Shown: one piece after another, positions 7,128 through 15,930 of the stretch
Numbering within the stretch: the first letter of the stretch is position 1
Layout of the letters: each line of letters opens with the position of its first letter
NCBI GenBank assembly: GCA_017471245.1
Contig: JAFUVB010000022.1
Span: 1-39,600, forward strand
DNA: 39,600 nt
Origin: Prevotella sp.
GTDB lineage: Bacteria > Bacteroidota > Bacteroidia > Bacteroidales > Bacteroidaceae
Direction of reading: 5' to 3'
The notes under the pieces: model-generated
The model's input: only the letters and a program-made list of their open reading frames with translations
What the model was told of the DNA's origin: nothing
Databases searched by the model: none
Translations under genes and position numbers: made by a program

Positions 7128-9797
7128 TTATTTCACCCCGAATTCTTTCTGTTGCTCCTCCACTTCGTTGAGCGTCTTGCGGCGTTCTTCGTCGGTCATG
7201 CTCTGTTTGGGACTATTGCGCGAATCATTCTGGAGAGAGTGTGCCAAACGATTGGAAGAAGCATCAGGAAGGATCTCATAGCACATCTTTCCTTCGTATG
7301 GAATGCTTTCAATGGTCAGCGTGTCGGCAGCTGGTGCATAGTTCCCTTCAAAGGCAGAGCGCGCAATGATGGTAATCTTGCCAGCCTTGTTTGTGCTGCG
7401 CACCAGAATGGGTGCGCTTCCCCATTCCACGACACGCGGATTGGCAAGGATGGAAGCATCGCCAATCAGACTACCTTCGCCTTCCACTGTGAAGAGAATA
7501 TTGTCTTTTGCCAATCGGCGCACATTGCCATTGTCATCGGTCACTTCAGCCACAACCACAATAAAGTCGCTACCGTCGGCAACCAACGGCTTTCCCATTT
7601 CGTCGGCATACAGGCGAAGCTTTGTGCTGCGGCGTGCCGGCATCTTCTTCACCGAGCAAACCACCTTTCCGTCTTTAATGCCTTCTGCCAACAGAGACAC
7701 TTTCTGCCAGTTGCGTTGCTTATAACTGTATTCGCGGGCTTTCCAGAAATCCCAGAAATCCTTGAATACGACAGGAGCATTGGGCAGACCGTCGGCTTTG
7801 TGAACAACGGGGAGCGTCAGTTGTTTGTCACCTTCAAACTGTGTAAGGCGGACGCTGTCGCAATTGGAGAAGACAACGACATCATTGTCGGAGAACTGTG
7901 TCATTTCGTTGGCAATGAAAAGCATGGGCTTCGTAACGGTTTCTGCATCCTGCAAAGTCCTTTCTTCATTGGGAATCATTTGCGAGGCAAACATTTCGAA
8001 GGCATATTTCTTCTGCCGGAATGCATCATAGATGCCGCCCAGATACGGATCCGGATGATAGCCGCGTTGATGGTCAAAGGGGTGCCACTGACAACCACCG
8101 ATGAACTGGCGCTGTCCGTGGTACATCGTGCCGTATGTGTCAGATAGCGAGAGGGCGGCGGTAAGCATGGGCTTCTCTCCCCAGAAGCGGGCAGCGCGGT
8201 TGATGCAGTTATGCGCATACCAGTCGTCAACCATCTCTCCGAATTCGCGTGTAAAGATGCATTTCTCAGTACCGAGTTCAGCGTTATCCATATCCTCCGG
8301 CCATCCGTAGAGCACATCATAATTGTCTTTCACACCCGCAGAATTCATATCGGCAGCGGCAACGGGACGACCGGCAAACGGAAACTCCTCGCGCGTGATT
8401 CTCAGGGCTTGCAAGGCAAAATCCTCGGGATATCTCGTTTCATTGAGAATGGGTTCCCACATCAGCACGCATGGATGGTTGCGGTCGCGGCGGATAATCT
8501 CACGAGTGTTCTGATGAACCAGGTCGGCCCACCCTTCGTCTTTGTTCCAGTATTGCCATCCTGGTGTGGGAACGATGATGAAGATTCCCAGTTCGTCGCA
8601 GGCATCCATAAACGATGGATCCTGTGGATAGTGGGCAGCACGGATGATGTTCATGCCTGCATCTTTCAGGCGCTTGGCATCTCTCCACTGCTGTGAGTTG
8701 GGGAGAGCGTTGCCCACATAGGCGAAATCCTGATGGCGGTTGCCCCCAATCAACTGATGATAAGGCTTGCCATTCAGCCAGAAACCATCCTTGCCACGGA
8801 ATTCAGCCTTGCGGATTCCCATGCGCACGATGCCTCCGTCGACCGATTGCTTGCCGTTCATCACTTGTATCTCCACCGTATAGAGATAAGGCGACTCCGG
8901 TGACCAAAGGTGAGGATGTGTCAGCGTGGCTTTGAGTGTGGCGGTGCCGGCAGAAATCTCTTGTTCCGACAAGTATGGATGGGTGGGGGAGTGGCTTTGA
9001 CTGGGTATTGCAACAGCCTGCTTGACTGTCTTGACGAGCCTTCCTTCAGCATCCTTGATACGTGCAATGACAGTGGGAGCAACCTTACGTTCCATCCTGC
9101 TGCCCACTTCCACGTTGATAAACACATCGGCACTCTTTTCGGAAATATTGTCGTAGTGCAGGAAAACACCGCCGCCTGCCACCTTGTTGCGCTCAATGGC
9201 ATCGGTGATGGCTACTGGCGATTTGCCAATCAGCCACACATCGCGGTACATTCCGCCATGATAGGCAAAGTCGAGAGCCGACTGTTTCTTCCCCGGAGGG
9301 TAGTTCTTGTCGTCGCTGTTGTCGGCTTGTATAGCAATCAGACATTTGTCTCCCGCCTTCACCCCTTCTTGTGTCAGGTTGATGGTGATGGGCTGGTAGC
9401 CTCCGAGGTGCCTTTTCACCAGTCTGCCGTTCACGTAGATCAGCTGTTTGCCCATGATGGCTTCGAAGTGTACGGTCACATCCTTGCCCTGCAAGTCAGC
9501 AGGAAGGGTGAAGAGCTTGCGATACCAAGAGATGCCCTGATAGTTTCGGCATCCACTTGCTTCGCTGGGTTCCAGACGTGAAGTGTGGGGGGCGCAAACG
9601 ATTTCCCATTTCGAGTCATCGAAAGCCACCGCCTCGGCTCCCTTGGCATCACCAAGCAGGAAGCGCCAGCCTTGATTGAAATGATAAACGATGCGGCCGG
9701 AATGCTCCAGCGGATACATTCCGGCAACCGAAACAGACTGGGCATCCATGGTGATGATGCCCAACAGTATGGATAGAAAGACGAGTGTTCTCTTCAT
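7128..9797 (-). CDS. GH2 family glycoside hydrolase (probable beta-galactosidase)
   Basis: The 889-residue protein has a signal peptide (ending ITMDAQ), an N-terminal sugar-binding jelly roll with WYRKLFTLPADLQGK and the conserved G-G-x-x-P-x-x-I-N block, an immunoglobulin-like domain, and a TIM barrel. Likely catalytic residues are Glu453 in LNETRYPEDF (acid/base) and Glu518 in TREFGEM (nucleophile). A further C-terminal domain follows to the end. The Asn-Lys pair that marks GH2 beta-glucuronidases was not found after the nucleophile, so beta-galactosidase is favoured; other exo-activities of GH2 are possible. It would act in the periplasm on galactose of rhamnogalacturonan or arabinogalactan side chains (inference). 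It sits 15 nt after the rhamnosidase fusion gene and 31 nt before the HTCS gene, an evident operon. Confidence 0.9.
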   Translation of the reverse strand: MKRTLVFLSILLGIITMDAQSVSVAGMYPLEHSGRIVYHFNQGWRFLLGDAKGAEAVAFDDSKWEIVCAPHTSRLEPSEASGCRNYQGISWYRKLFTLPADLQGKDVTVHFEAIMGKQLIYVNGRLVKRHLGGYQPITINLTQEGVKAGDKCLIAIQADNSDDKNYPPGKKQSALDFAYHGGMYRDVWLIGKSPVAITDAIERNKVAGGGVFLHYDNISEKSADVFINVEVGSRMERKVAPTVIARIKDAEGRLVKTVKQAVAIPSQSHSPTHPYLSEQEISAGTATLKATLTHPHLWSPESPYLYTVEIQVMNGKQSVDGGIVRMGIRKAEFRGKDGFWLNGKPYHQLIGGNRHQDFAYVGNALPNSQQWRDAKRLKDAGMNIIRAAHYPQDPSFMDACDELGIFIIVPTPGWQYWNKDEGWADLVHQNTREIIRRDRNHPCVLMWEPILNETRYPEDFALQALRITREEFPFAGRPVAAADMNSAGVKDNYDVLYGWPEDMDNAELGTEKCIFTREFGEMVDDWYAHNCINRAARFWGEKPMLTAALSLSDTYGTMYHGQRQFIGGCQWHPFDHQRGYHPDPYLGGIYDAFRQKKYAFEMFASQMIPNEERTLQDAETVTKPMLFIANEMTQFSDNDVVVFSNCDSVRLTQFEGDKQLTLPVVHKADGLPNAPVVFKDFWDFWKAREYSYKQRNWQKVSLLAEGIKDGKVVCSVKKMPARRSTKLRLYADEMGKPLVADGSDFIVVVAEVTDDNGNVRRLAKDNILFTVEGEGSLIGDASILANPRVVEWGSAPILVRSTNKAGKITIIARSAFEGNYAPAADTLTIESIPYEGKMCYEILPDASSNRLAHSLQNDSRNSPKQSMTDEERRKTLNEVEEQQKEFGVK

Positions 9798-9812
9798 GAT
9801 CTTACGTTTCGT

Positions 9813-12800
9813 TTAGGGTTGCAGCTCCACATGTTTCACACGCAGGCGCCTCCATGTGTAAACGGCATGCAGCTTTCCGTCGTTTGTCTGGATGATCGAC
9901 GGATAAGAATACTGGTTGATCGGACTGTCTTCGAGCGTCACCCAGTGTTTCCAGTTCAGTCCGTCATCACTGAGCAATACTGACAGTGGCGTGCGTGCGC
10001 CCTTCTGTTTGTCGGGTTCTATAGGCCAGTCGTTGCAGATCAGTGCGAATCGCCCGTCTTTCAGGTTGACGGCATCCAGTCCGCTGTTGTTGTTCGGTAC
10101 ATCTATCAGTTGCAGTTTGCTCCACGTTTCACCGTTGTCGCTGCTGAAGGTGACTCCAACGTGGCGGCTGCGTGTGCGGCACAGCGCCTCAAGTCGCCCG
10201 TCGGGCAAAACGAGAATGCTCGGTTGAATGGCGAGCACGCCACTGTCTGCCTCCACAAAATCGGTGAGCTTCCACGTCTTCCCCATGTCATCGCTATACT
10301 CGAAATAGCACTTCCATCCGTTTCGCTCATCGCTTGTCGGGGCAATCAGGCGCCCTTTGTTCAGGATGGGTTTGTTCTTGATAGGACCATAGAGGTCATC
10401 GGGTAGCGGTTCGCGCTTGCTCCACGTCTTTCCTCCGTCTTTGCTGCGCACCATCCAGCCCTTCCATCCAGCCACGTTCACACCTATCTTGAAATAAATG
10501 CGCAGTTCGCCGTTGGGAACTTGATAGATCACGGGGTTCCAGCAGGCTTCGCGGTAGTCAGGACGGAACACTCCGTCGGCAGCCATCTGCGGTGCCGTCC
10601 ACTCGGTTGCTCCTTTCGGTTTGCGGCTCACCCAGATGCACACATCGGGATTCCGCTCGTGAGTTCCGCCGAAATAGCATGCCACAAGGTCGCCTTTGGT
10701 TGTTTCCACGATGCTTGCAGAATGGCACTGCGGGAAAGATGCCTCTTTATAGAGGAACTCATCTGTGAGCACGGCATCGTTGCCTGTGTTCGCCTTCACT
10801 TCAAAATGATATTTGCCCGATCCGATTCGCTTCATTGTTCCGTCGGCAAGATAGATGTCGGCAGTGGTGTTTGCCGGTATCTCGATGTCCCATACCACCA
10901 TTCCACCTGCTTTCTTTTCCCAGTTGCTCACGATCTTGCCATACACCGACTGATAGGAAGCACTGATATGGTCCATCTCGTCAACAGAAAAGTCGGGTTT
11001 CATGATGATGTGCTTGAAGCCAGCCTCGCCGCTGCGTATTCCCGCCACATCCTCATAGAGCCAGGAAAGCAGGTCACCCAGCAGCATCACGTGGTTTCCG
11101 CTGTTCATACTTGGGTTGGCGGTGTCGCCGTTCCACAGTTCCCATATCGTGGTGGCACCTTTCTCTGCCATATATCCCCAGCTGGGATAGCTCTTGTTGG
11201 TGGCGAGCAGCCATGCAATGTCGCTTCTTCCCATGTCGGTGAGTGCATGCATCAGCCATCCGATACCGATAACGCCACACGACACCTTGCCGCCGTTCAG
11301 CGTGATGATGTTCTTGATGATGTTCTTCTCCACTTCGCCGCGCACATAGTCATCGTCGATCATGCCGAAGGCAAGCGGCAGTATGTTGGCGGTGACGGTG
11401 TTGTTGCCGTAATAGGTATTGTCGGGATAGAGCAGATGGCCGGGAACCGTTGTCGTTCCCTTGTTCACATGCAGGAAATGCTTGTTGAAGGCATCCTTCA
11501 CCATGTCTGCCTCCTGCTCAAAGAAACGGGCATCGTCAGCCAGATTCTGCATCTTGGCAAACTGCGCCATCAGCTTGCAGCAGCGGTAATAGTAGGCAGT
11601 ACCCATGAGGGTGCCGTCGGTCACTCGCCGAGGATCCTTGCTGTGGATCAGTTCTTCGCTCTCTGGCGGAACGCACCAGTCGCCATATTTGTCGCGCGGC
11701 ATGAGTCCATCCTGTTGATATTGGTTCTTCAGGTGCATCATCCATCGCTTCACGTCGGGGTAGAACCTCTTCATCGGAGCATCATCGCCATATTGGTTGA
11801 GCATCATCTCCAATGAGAACGGGAGGGCTGCCGGCCATGTCACGTTGTCGCTGTAGTAGTTCCAGAATGCGGGCGCCACGTCGGGTATGCACCCGTCTTC
11901 GCGCTCTGCCTCCGTAATATCGCGCACCCATTTGGCATAGAGGGCATTGTTGTCGAACACGAAAGCCTCGCCAAAGCATCCGCGCGTGCGGTCGCCCAAC
12001 CACGGCTGGCGCTCATCGCGCTGCGGACAGTCGACGGGCATTCCCTTATAGTTGCTGCGTATGCCCCATACCGCATTTCTGTATACCTTGTCAAGCACTT
12101 GATTGCCCGATTTGAAGCTGCCTGTCTCTTCCATTTCATCGCTGATCACCTCGCCGATGAAATCGTCGGTTTTCAGGTTTTCTATGCCCGACACCTCGGC
12201 ATAGCGGAAACCGTGATACACAAAAGTGGGGTTCCACCATTTGCCTTCTTCCTTGCCGTTGGCGATATAATAGTCGGTGGAGTTGGCGTGGCGGAAGTTT
12301 GCGCGCCACAGATTGCCCGTGCTGTCCACCTTTTCGGCAAATACGATCTTCACGGTGTCGCCGCTCTTGGCATTGCTGATGCGCACTTTCAGCCAGCCCG
12401 CCATGTTCTGGCCGAGGTCAACCACATATTTGTTGCCCATCTTCTGGATGCCCACGGGCTTGATCTGCTCCACCACCTTCATGTTGGGAGCCATCGCTCC
12501 GCGCAGCGTTCCCAATGGGATGGCAACACGTTCAGCCGGTCTCCACCTGCTGTCGTCATATCCGGGCATATCCCAGCCCGCGAGTTCCATGCGCGCATCG
12601 TAGATCTCACCGTCGTATTCGTTGTTGCTGCGGATGGCGCCGTTGGCGTTCAGCTTCCATTTCTCTGTCGAAGAGATGGTCTTTTTGCTGCCGTCGGTAT
12701 ATTCAATAATCAGGCACAGGCGCAGTTTCGGATATCCGAAGTTCGTAATCTTATAGGGCTTTTTCTTCTGCTGCATGGTGTAGTAGCGCCCGTTTCCCAA

Positions 12801-13544
12801 TGCCACGCCGATGGCATTCCTCTCGCCGATCATGTCGGTAACGTCGAAAGCATTATAGAGCACGGTCTTCCGATAGTCGGTGGGGGCAGGGGCGAGCACC
12901 TGATCGCCCACCTTCTTGCCGTTGATGAAAGCCTCATACATGCCCAGACCGCTGATATACAGCGTGGCATGCTTCACTTCCTTGTCGCCCTTGTCAAACT
13001 CCGTGCGCAGGTAGCGGGCAGAAAGCTGGCTGTGTTCCGTCTCTTTATCCCACGGCATAGCCCTGTCAAGGCCGATCCATTGTCCCTGCCAGTCGCTCTC
13101 AGTGAGCAGTCCCACGTTCCATATAGCAACGTCGCTCCATGCCGATTCCCCCTTGGTGGTGTTCACCTTCACGCGCCAGTAGCAGCGTGTGTTGCTGCGC
13201 AGCAGCTTCCCTGCGTAGGGAATCCATTGCGACTGCGACGTGTTGAGCGTATAGTCCCACAGGTCGCCCTCCAACGCCTCCGCCTTCTCGCGCGTTGAGG
13301 CAACGATGATGCGTGCCGATGTCTGCATCACATCATTCTGGTTCGTCACGATTTGCCATCCCAAGCGTGGTGTCTGCGTATCCACGCTCATGGGGTTGGC
13401 GAGTCGTTCCGTGCGCAGTTTCTCCACCTTCAGCGTTTTCTCCGGCTGTTTTTTCTTGGCTGCTACAGCGGTGATCACCGCCAGACAGAGCATCATCATC
13501 AGCAAATTCTTTCTCATAAAACGTAAGCAGTTTTGTTTTTTCAT
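9813..13544 (-). CDS. GH78 alpha-L-rhamnosidase fused to a BNR/sialidase-fold propeller
   Basis: The protein has 1,243 residues. After an N-terminal signal anchor (LLMMMLCLAVITAVAA), residues of about 35-915 follow the bacterial GH78 layout: Fn3-like and beta-sandwich domains, an (alpha/alpha)6 barrel, and a C-terminal beta domain. Candidate catalytic acids are Glu511 in DCPQRDERQPW and Glu802 in TTIWELWNG. From about 920 a second module begins with ASFPQCHSASIVE and FGGTHERNPD and carries Asp-box-like turns (SKDGGKTWS, SDDMGKTWK, SSDNGETWS). This is the BNR_2/sialidase-type propeller. True sialidase activity is unlikely; the rhamnose-releasing lyase family PL27 also has a propeller fold and is a candidate (from memory of the family, uncertain). 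GH78 removes terminal L-rhamnose. The gene is first of the minus-strand operon. Confidence 0.92.
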   Translation of the reverse strand: MKKQNCLRFMRKNLLMMMLCLAVITAVAAKKKQPEKTLKVEKLRTERLANPMSVDTQTPRLGWQIVTNQNDVMQTSARIIVASTREKAEALEGDLWDYTLNTSQSQWIPYAGKLLRSNTRCYWRVKVNTTKGESAWSDVAIWNVGLLTESDWQGQWIGLDRAMPWDKETEHSQLSARYLRTEFDKGDKEVKHATLYISGLGMYEAFINGKKVGDQVLAPAPTDYRKTVLYNAFDVTDMIGERNAIGVALGNGRYYTMQQKKKPYKITNFGYPKLRLCLIIEYTDGSKKTISSTEKWKLNANGAIRSNNEYDGEIYDARMELAGWDMPGYDDSRWRPAERVAIPLGTLRGAMAPNMKVVEQIKPVGIQKMGNKYVVDLGQNMAGWLKVRISNAKSGDTVKIVFAEKVDSTGNLWRANFRHANSTDYYIANGKEEGKWWNPTFVYHGFRYAEVSGIENLKTDDFIGEVISDEMEETGSFKSGNQVLDKVYRNAVWGIRSNYKGMPVDCPQRDERQPWLGDRTRGCFGEAFVFDNNALYAKWVRDITEAEREDGCIPDVAPAFWNYYSDNVTWPAALPFSLEMMLNQYGDDAPMKRFYPDVKRWMMHLKNQYQQDGLMPRDKYGDWCVPPESEELIHSKDPRRVTDGTLMGTAYYYRCCKLMAQFAKMQNLADDARFFEQEADMVKDAFNKHFLHVNKGTTTVPGHLLYPDNTYYGNNTVTANILPLAFGMIDDDYVRGEVEKNIIKNIITLNGGKVSCGVIGIGWLMHALTDMGRSDIAWLLATNKSYPSWGYMAEKGATTIWELWNGDTANPSMNSGNHVMLLGDLLSWLYEDVAGIRSGEAGFKHIIMKPDFSVDEMDHISASYQSVYGKIVSNWEKKAGGMVVWDIEIPANTTADIYLADGTMKRIGSGKYHFEVKANTGNDAVLTDEFLYKEASFPQCHSASIVETTKGDLVACYFGGTHERNPDVCIWVSRKPKGATEWTAPQMAADGVFRPDYREACWNPVIYQVPNGELRIYFKIGVNVAGWKGWMVRSKDGGKTWSKREPLPDDLYGPIKNKPILNKGRLIAPTSDERNGWKCYFEYSDDMGKTWKLTDFVEADSGVLAIQPSILVLPDGRLEALCRTRSRHVGVTFSSDNGETWSKLQLIDVPNNNSGLDAVNLKDGRFALICNDWPIEPDKQKGARTPLSVLLSDDGLNWKHWVTLEDSPINQYSYPSIIQTNDGKLHAVYTWRRLRVKHVELQP

Positions 13545-13677
13545 TCATTCTCGCGATAGAGCGCAGCCCGCTGTCACCCTTCTCGCTGCCCTCCTTCTAT
13601 CTATAATGACGCAGCGCGCGCCCGTTTGTAATCCAATCTACCCCACATCATCATCGGTTTTCGTCCGTTAACGACGG

Positions 13678-13685
13678 CAAAGATA
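13678..13685 (-). promoter_or_regulatory. Possible -7 box for the GH78-GH2-HTCS operon
   Basis: The minus strand reads TATCTTTG, matching TAnnTTTG, 133 nt upstream of the GH78 start. A CAAA (TTTG on the minus strand) lies 24 nt further, slightly beyond the usual spacing. Just downstream of the box, on the leader side, lies TTTTCGTCCG (13658-13667, plus strand), which also occurs between the divergent susC/regulator promoters. Confidence 0.4.
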
Positions 13686-13793
13686 GCATTTTTTCAGGAT
13701 TTCAAGAATCAAATGTTCCACATTCTCAATTTTCAGAGAATCAAGAAGCTGAGGGCAAGAGATATTTTGATGCGCGGAAAAAGCTATGGTTTC

Positions 13794-13881
13794 ATGCTCC
13801 GAAAGTATATGTTTCATGCTCCGAAAGCATATATATCATGCATCGAAAGCATATATATCATGCATCGAAAGCGTATGTTTT
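13794..13881. repeat. 22-bp tandem repeat, four units
   Basis: Units at 13794-13815, 13816-13837, 13838-13859 and 13860-13881 share ATGC(T/A)(C/T)CGAAAG followed by an AT-rich tail. A degenerate 24-nt unit may precede them at 13770-13793. The 22-nt period is not a multiple of three and there are no spacers, so it is neither a coding repeat nor a CRISPR array. It lies in the 994-bp gap (13545-14538) between the GH78 and CE8 genes, which holds no credible gene. Confidence 0.8.
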
Positions 13882-13927
13882 TTAACTACTTCATAATGAA
13901 CAAAAAATGTTTTCCCGCACCTGAGTC

Positions 13928-14365
13928 CAAATCATTGGTAGCCAGGGACTTGCGAAAATTTATCCCGCACCCGCTGCGACACCCGCTGCGACACCCGCAG
14001 GAAGTTAAGAGTTAGGAAGTTAAGAGTTAGGAAGTTAAGAGTTAGGAAGTTAAGAGTTAAGAATTAAGGAGTATAGGAGTAAAGGAGTGAAGGAGTGAAG
14101 GAGTGTAGACGAATGTCATGCTACAGATTACCCGTACTCGAATGTATTCTCTAATCTTCTAATCCTCATTCCCGAGCTATGCTCGCCTGCCCGCCTTTCA
14201 CCTCTCACTTCATATTTTCTTAACTCTTAATTCATATTTTCTTAATTCTTAACTCTTAATTCTTAACTCTTAACTTCCTAACTCTTAACTTCCTGTGGGT
14301 GTCGCAGCGGGTGTCGCAGCGGGTGCGGGATAAATTTTCGCAAGTCCCTGGCTACCAATGATTTG
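13928..14365. repeat. 102-bp inverted repeat with nested 15-bp and 8-bp tandem repeats
   Basis: The arm 13928-14029 is the reverse complement of 14264-14365 with a single mismatch (13997 against 14296). Weaker pairing extends outward to about 13911/14382. Each arm contains two copies of a 12-bp unit (ACCCGCTGCGAC). The left arm runs into four 15-bp units GAAGTTAAGAGTTAG (14001-14060), followed by five 8-bp units AGGAGTGA-like (14067-14106). The right arm carries the complementary units and an AT-rich lead-in. No open frame of interest lies in the 234-bp centre. It could be a non-autonomous mobile element or an inverted duplication. Confidence 0.8.
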
Positions 14366-14462
14366 AGCTCAGATGCGGGTAAATTGCATTTTTAACGCTG
14401 GGGAAAGGACGATATGGCGCGACCGAATGGTGCATTTTTTCGATGCGCTCACGACAAAGAAT

Positions 14463-14495
14463 TCCGCCCAAGCATTGTAACAACACTTGGGCGGA
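14463..14495 (-). terminator. Stem-loop downstream of the CE8 gene
   Basis: 14463-14472 (TCCGCCCAAG) pairs perfectly with 14486-14495 around a 13-nt loop. It lies 43 nt after the stop of the minus-strand CE8 gene. The T-run is clearer on the plus strand (CCGTTTTTG) than on the minus strand, so bidirectional or plus-strand function is also possible. Confidence 0.5.
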
Positions 14496-14538
14496 CCGTT
14501 TTTGTTTGTTTACCTGAAAACAATCATCTAAAAAACGC

Positions 14539-15834
14539 TTATTTTTTGTTTGTATGTAGCCTTTGTTTTTCTCCGAGATGACCGTACTTGCTGACTGCCC
14601 TCACCGTGTAAGATGCATCACGTTCTTTTGTTGCTAATCTGCACTTCGTGGTTACGGCAATCACCTTTCCGGCATTGTTGGTGACGATATAACCACAAGC
14701 ATCTTTCACGGGTTTCCATTGCAGAACGCCTTTCTTGAATTTCATTTTGGTGGGAGCTGCCAAGGGCTGCATGAAGAGGCGCGGATTCCACTGGTCGCTG
14801 CCCACGATGATGTTTTCGTAGGTATAGCGGCTGGCATCTTCTTTGCTGATGGTGGTTGGCGAAGAACCCGAAATGATGTTGTCGGTATCCCGTTCTTTGT
14901 ATGAGTAGCTTGTCTTGCGCTGACTCAGGTCGAGCTGTGAGCCATTGCTGTTGTGGCTGTTGTATTCGGCAAACAGTCTGGGTATGGTGCCCATGTCGGT
15001 CCATCCCTGTGCTGCAACGGGAATGCGCATGCAGGTGTTTATCCAAACGTTAACCGGGTTGTTGTGCCAGGGGCGACCCAGCTTCAGATTACCGTCGGCT
15101 GCCTGTTTGTTGCCATCCACGATGCAGTTGCTGAAAACATAGCCGTAGCGGGCATTGGTGTGACAAGGTGCGGTGATAACCGATCCGCTCCTCACGTTAT
15201 AGAAAGTGGTTCCTTCTGCCAGCACATCACCGCTGCCATAGATATAGTCTACCGCCCCTTCAAGGAAGCAATCCTTGATGTAGTGGCGGTGCTGGTCGAC
15301 AGTAGTAGTGAACCATGTGTCCTGAAAAGAGCGGAAGCGGCAGTTGTAGAATGCCATCCTGTCGGCAAAGGTGCGCATGGCAAGAGCCTGCGGTCCCGCC
15401 TGTCTGCTTGTTCCCCAGCTGTTCTCAAAGGTGATGTTTTCGGCATAGAAGTCGCTGCCCCAGTTGTCCACCACAGCATGGTGCTTGTAGTTTTCCGACT
15501 GAGGGTTGTTCACCGAGAATTCAAAATTCTGCGAGTCCTTGCCGCCGCAGTGTATCGTATGGCGTATGATGGTGTTTTCGGCATCCTGCCCAATGAGATG
15601 AATGAAAGGCTTGTCTTCGGGGATGTCAACCAGCTCATCATATATGCCGTTCTTGATAAAAATAAGGAACGGGTGAGTTGCGTTGGCGGGTGCGGCATTG
15701 ATGGCAGCCTGCACGGTGGTGAAGTCGCCGCTGCCGTCGCCAGCTACGATAAGGTTGAAAACGCGGTCGGATGCCGTTGCTCCGAGGGCGACGGCTCCAA
15801 GCACGATGCTTAGTAATGCTTTCTTGCAGTTCAT
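14539..15834 (-). CDS. Pectin methylesterase (CE8), secreted
   Basis: The 431-residue protein starts with a signal peptide (ending GATAS) and carries a complete CE8 beta-helix. Visible family motifs are GDFTTVQAAINAAP at the start, GPQALAM (oxyanion Gln), SFQDTWF with Asp172 (acid/base), GAVDYIYGSG with Asp196 (nucleophile), and LGRPWHN with Arg254 and Trp256. The enzyme removes methyl esters from homogalacturonan, freeing it for pectate lyase. Residues after about 360 form a short Fn3-like tail (YTVRAVSKYG) that resembles the tail of the CE8 half of the fusion protein at 27505-32346. It lies 96 nt after the regulator gene on the same strand, and a possible own -7 box (TACTTTTG, minus strand, 15867-15874) suggests separate transcription. 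Confidence 0.93.
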   Translation of the reverse strand: MNCKKALLSIVLGAVALGATASDRVFNLIVAGDGSGDFTTVQAAINAAPANATHPFLIFIKNGIYDELVDIPEDKPFIHLIGQDAENTIIRHTIHCGGKDSQNFEFSVNNPQSENYKHHAVVDNWGSDFYAENITFENSWGTSRQAGPQALAMRTFADRMAFYNCRFRSFQDTWFTTTVDQHRHYIKDCFLEGAVDYIYGSGDVLAEGTTFYNVRSGSVITAPCHTNARYGYVFSNCIVDGNKQAADGNLKLGRPWHNNPVNVWINTCMRIPVAAQGWTDMGTIPRLFAEYNSHNSNGSQLDLSQRKTSYSYKERDTDNIISGSSPTTISKEDASRYTYENIIVGSDQWNPRLFMQPLAAPTKMKFKKGVLQWKPVKDACGYIVTNNAGKVIAVTTKCRLATKERDASYTVRAVSKYGHLGEKQRLHTNKK

Positions 15835-15866
15835 TTCTTCCTGATGGTTTTACGTTTGTTTTGTCG

Positions 15867-15874
15867 CAAAAGTA
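15867..15874 (-). promoter_or_regulatory. Possible -7 box for the CE8 gene
   Basis: The minus strand reads TACTTTTG, the same box as at 371-402 and before susC, ending 32 nt before the CE8 start. No TTTG lies at the expected -33 distance. Confidence 0.4.
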
Positions 15875-15930
15875 ACAGAAACCACGCAACCACAGGTTGA
15901 TAATCGTACAAAAATGGCTCTTTGGTATAA

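Noticed and set aside
7035-8147. 370-codon plus-strand open frame opposite GH2
   Set aside because: Antisense shadow of a well-supported enzyme gene; protein is low in regular structure and rich in His and Cys, as such shadows usually are.
10620-10780. True neuraminidase activity of the GH78 C-terminal propeller
   Set aside because: Asp-box-like turns only show the fold; a pectin locus gives no sialic acid context and a sialidase arginine triad could not be confirmed by eye.
10521-11816. 431-codon plus-strand open frame opposite the GH78 gene
   Set aside because: Antisense shadow; the GH78 motifs are on the other strand.
12099-13298. 399-codon plus-strand open frame opposite the GH78 gene
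   Set aside because: Antisense shadow of the N-terminal half of GH78, with no signal or domain.
13794-13881. Possible CRISPR array
   Set aside because: The 22-bp units are directly joined without spacers and there are no cas genes.
13713-14015. 100-codon open frame in the spacer between GH78 and CE8
   Set aside because: It translates the 22-bp tandem repeat and part of the inverted repeat; the repeat period shifts frame, so selection on a protein is not credible.
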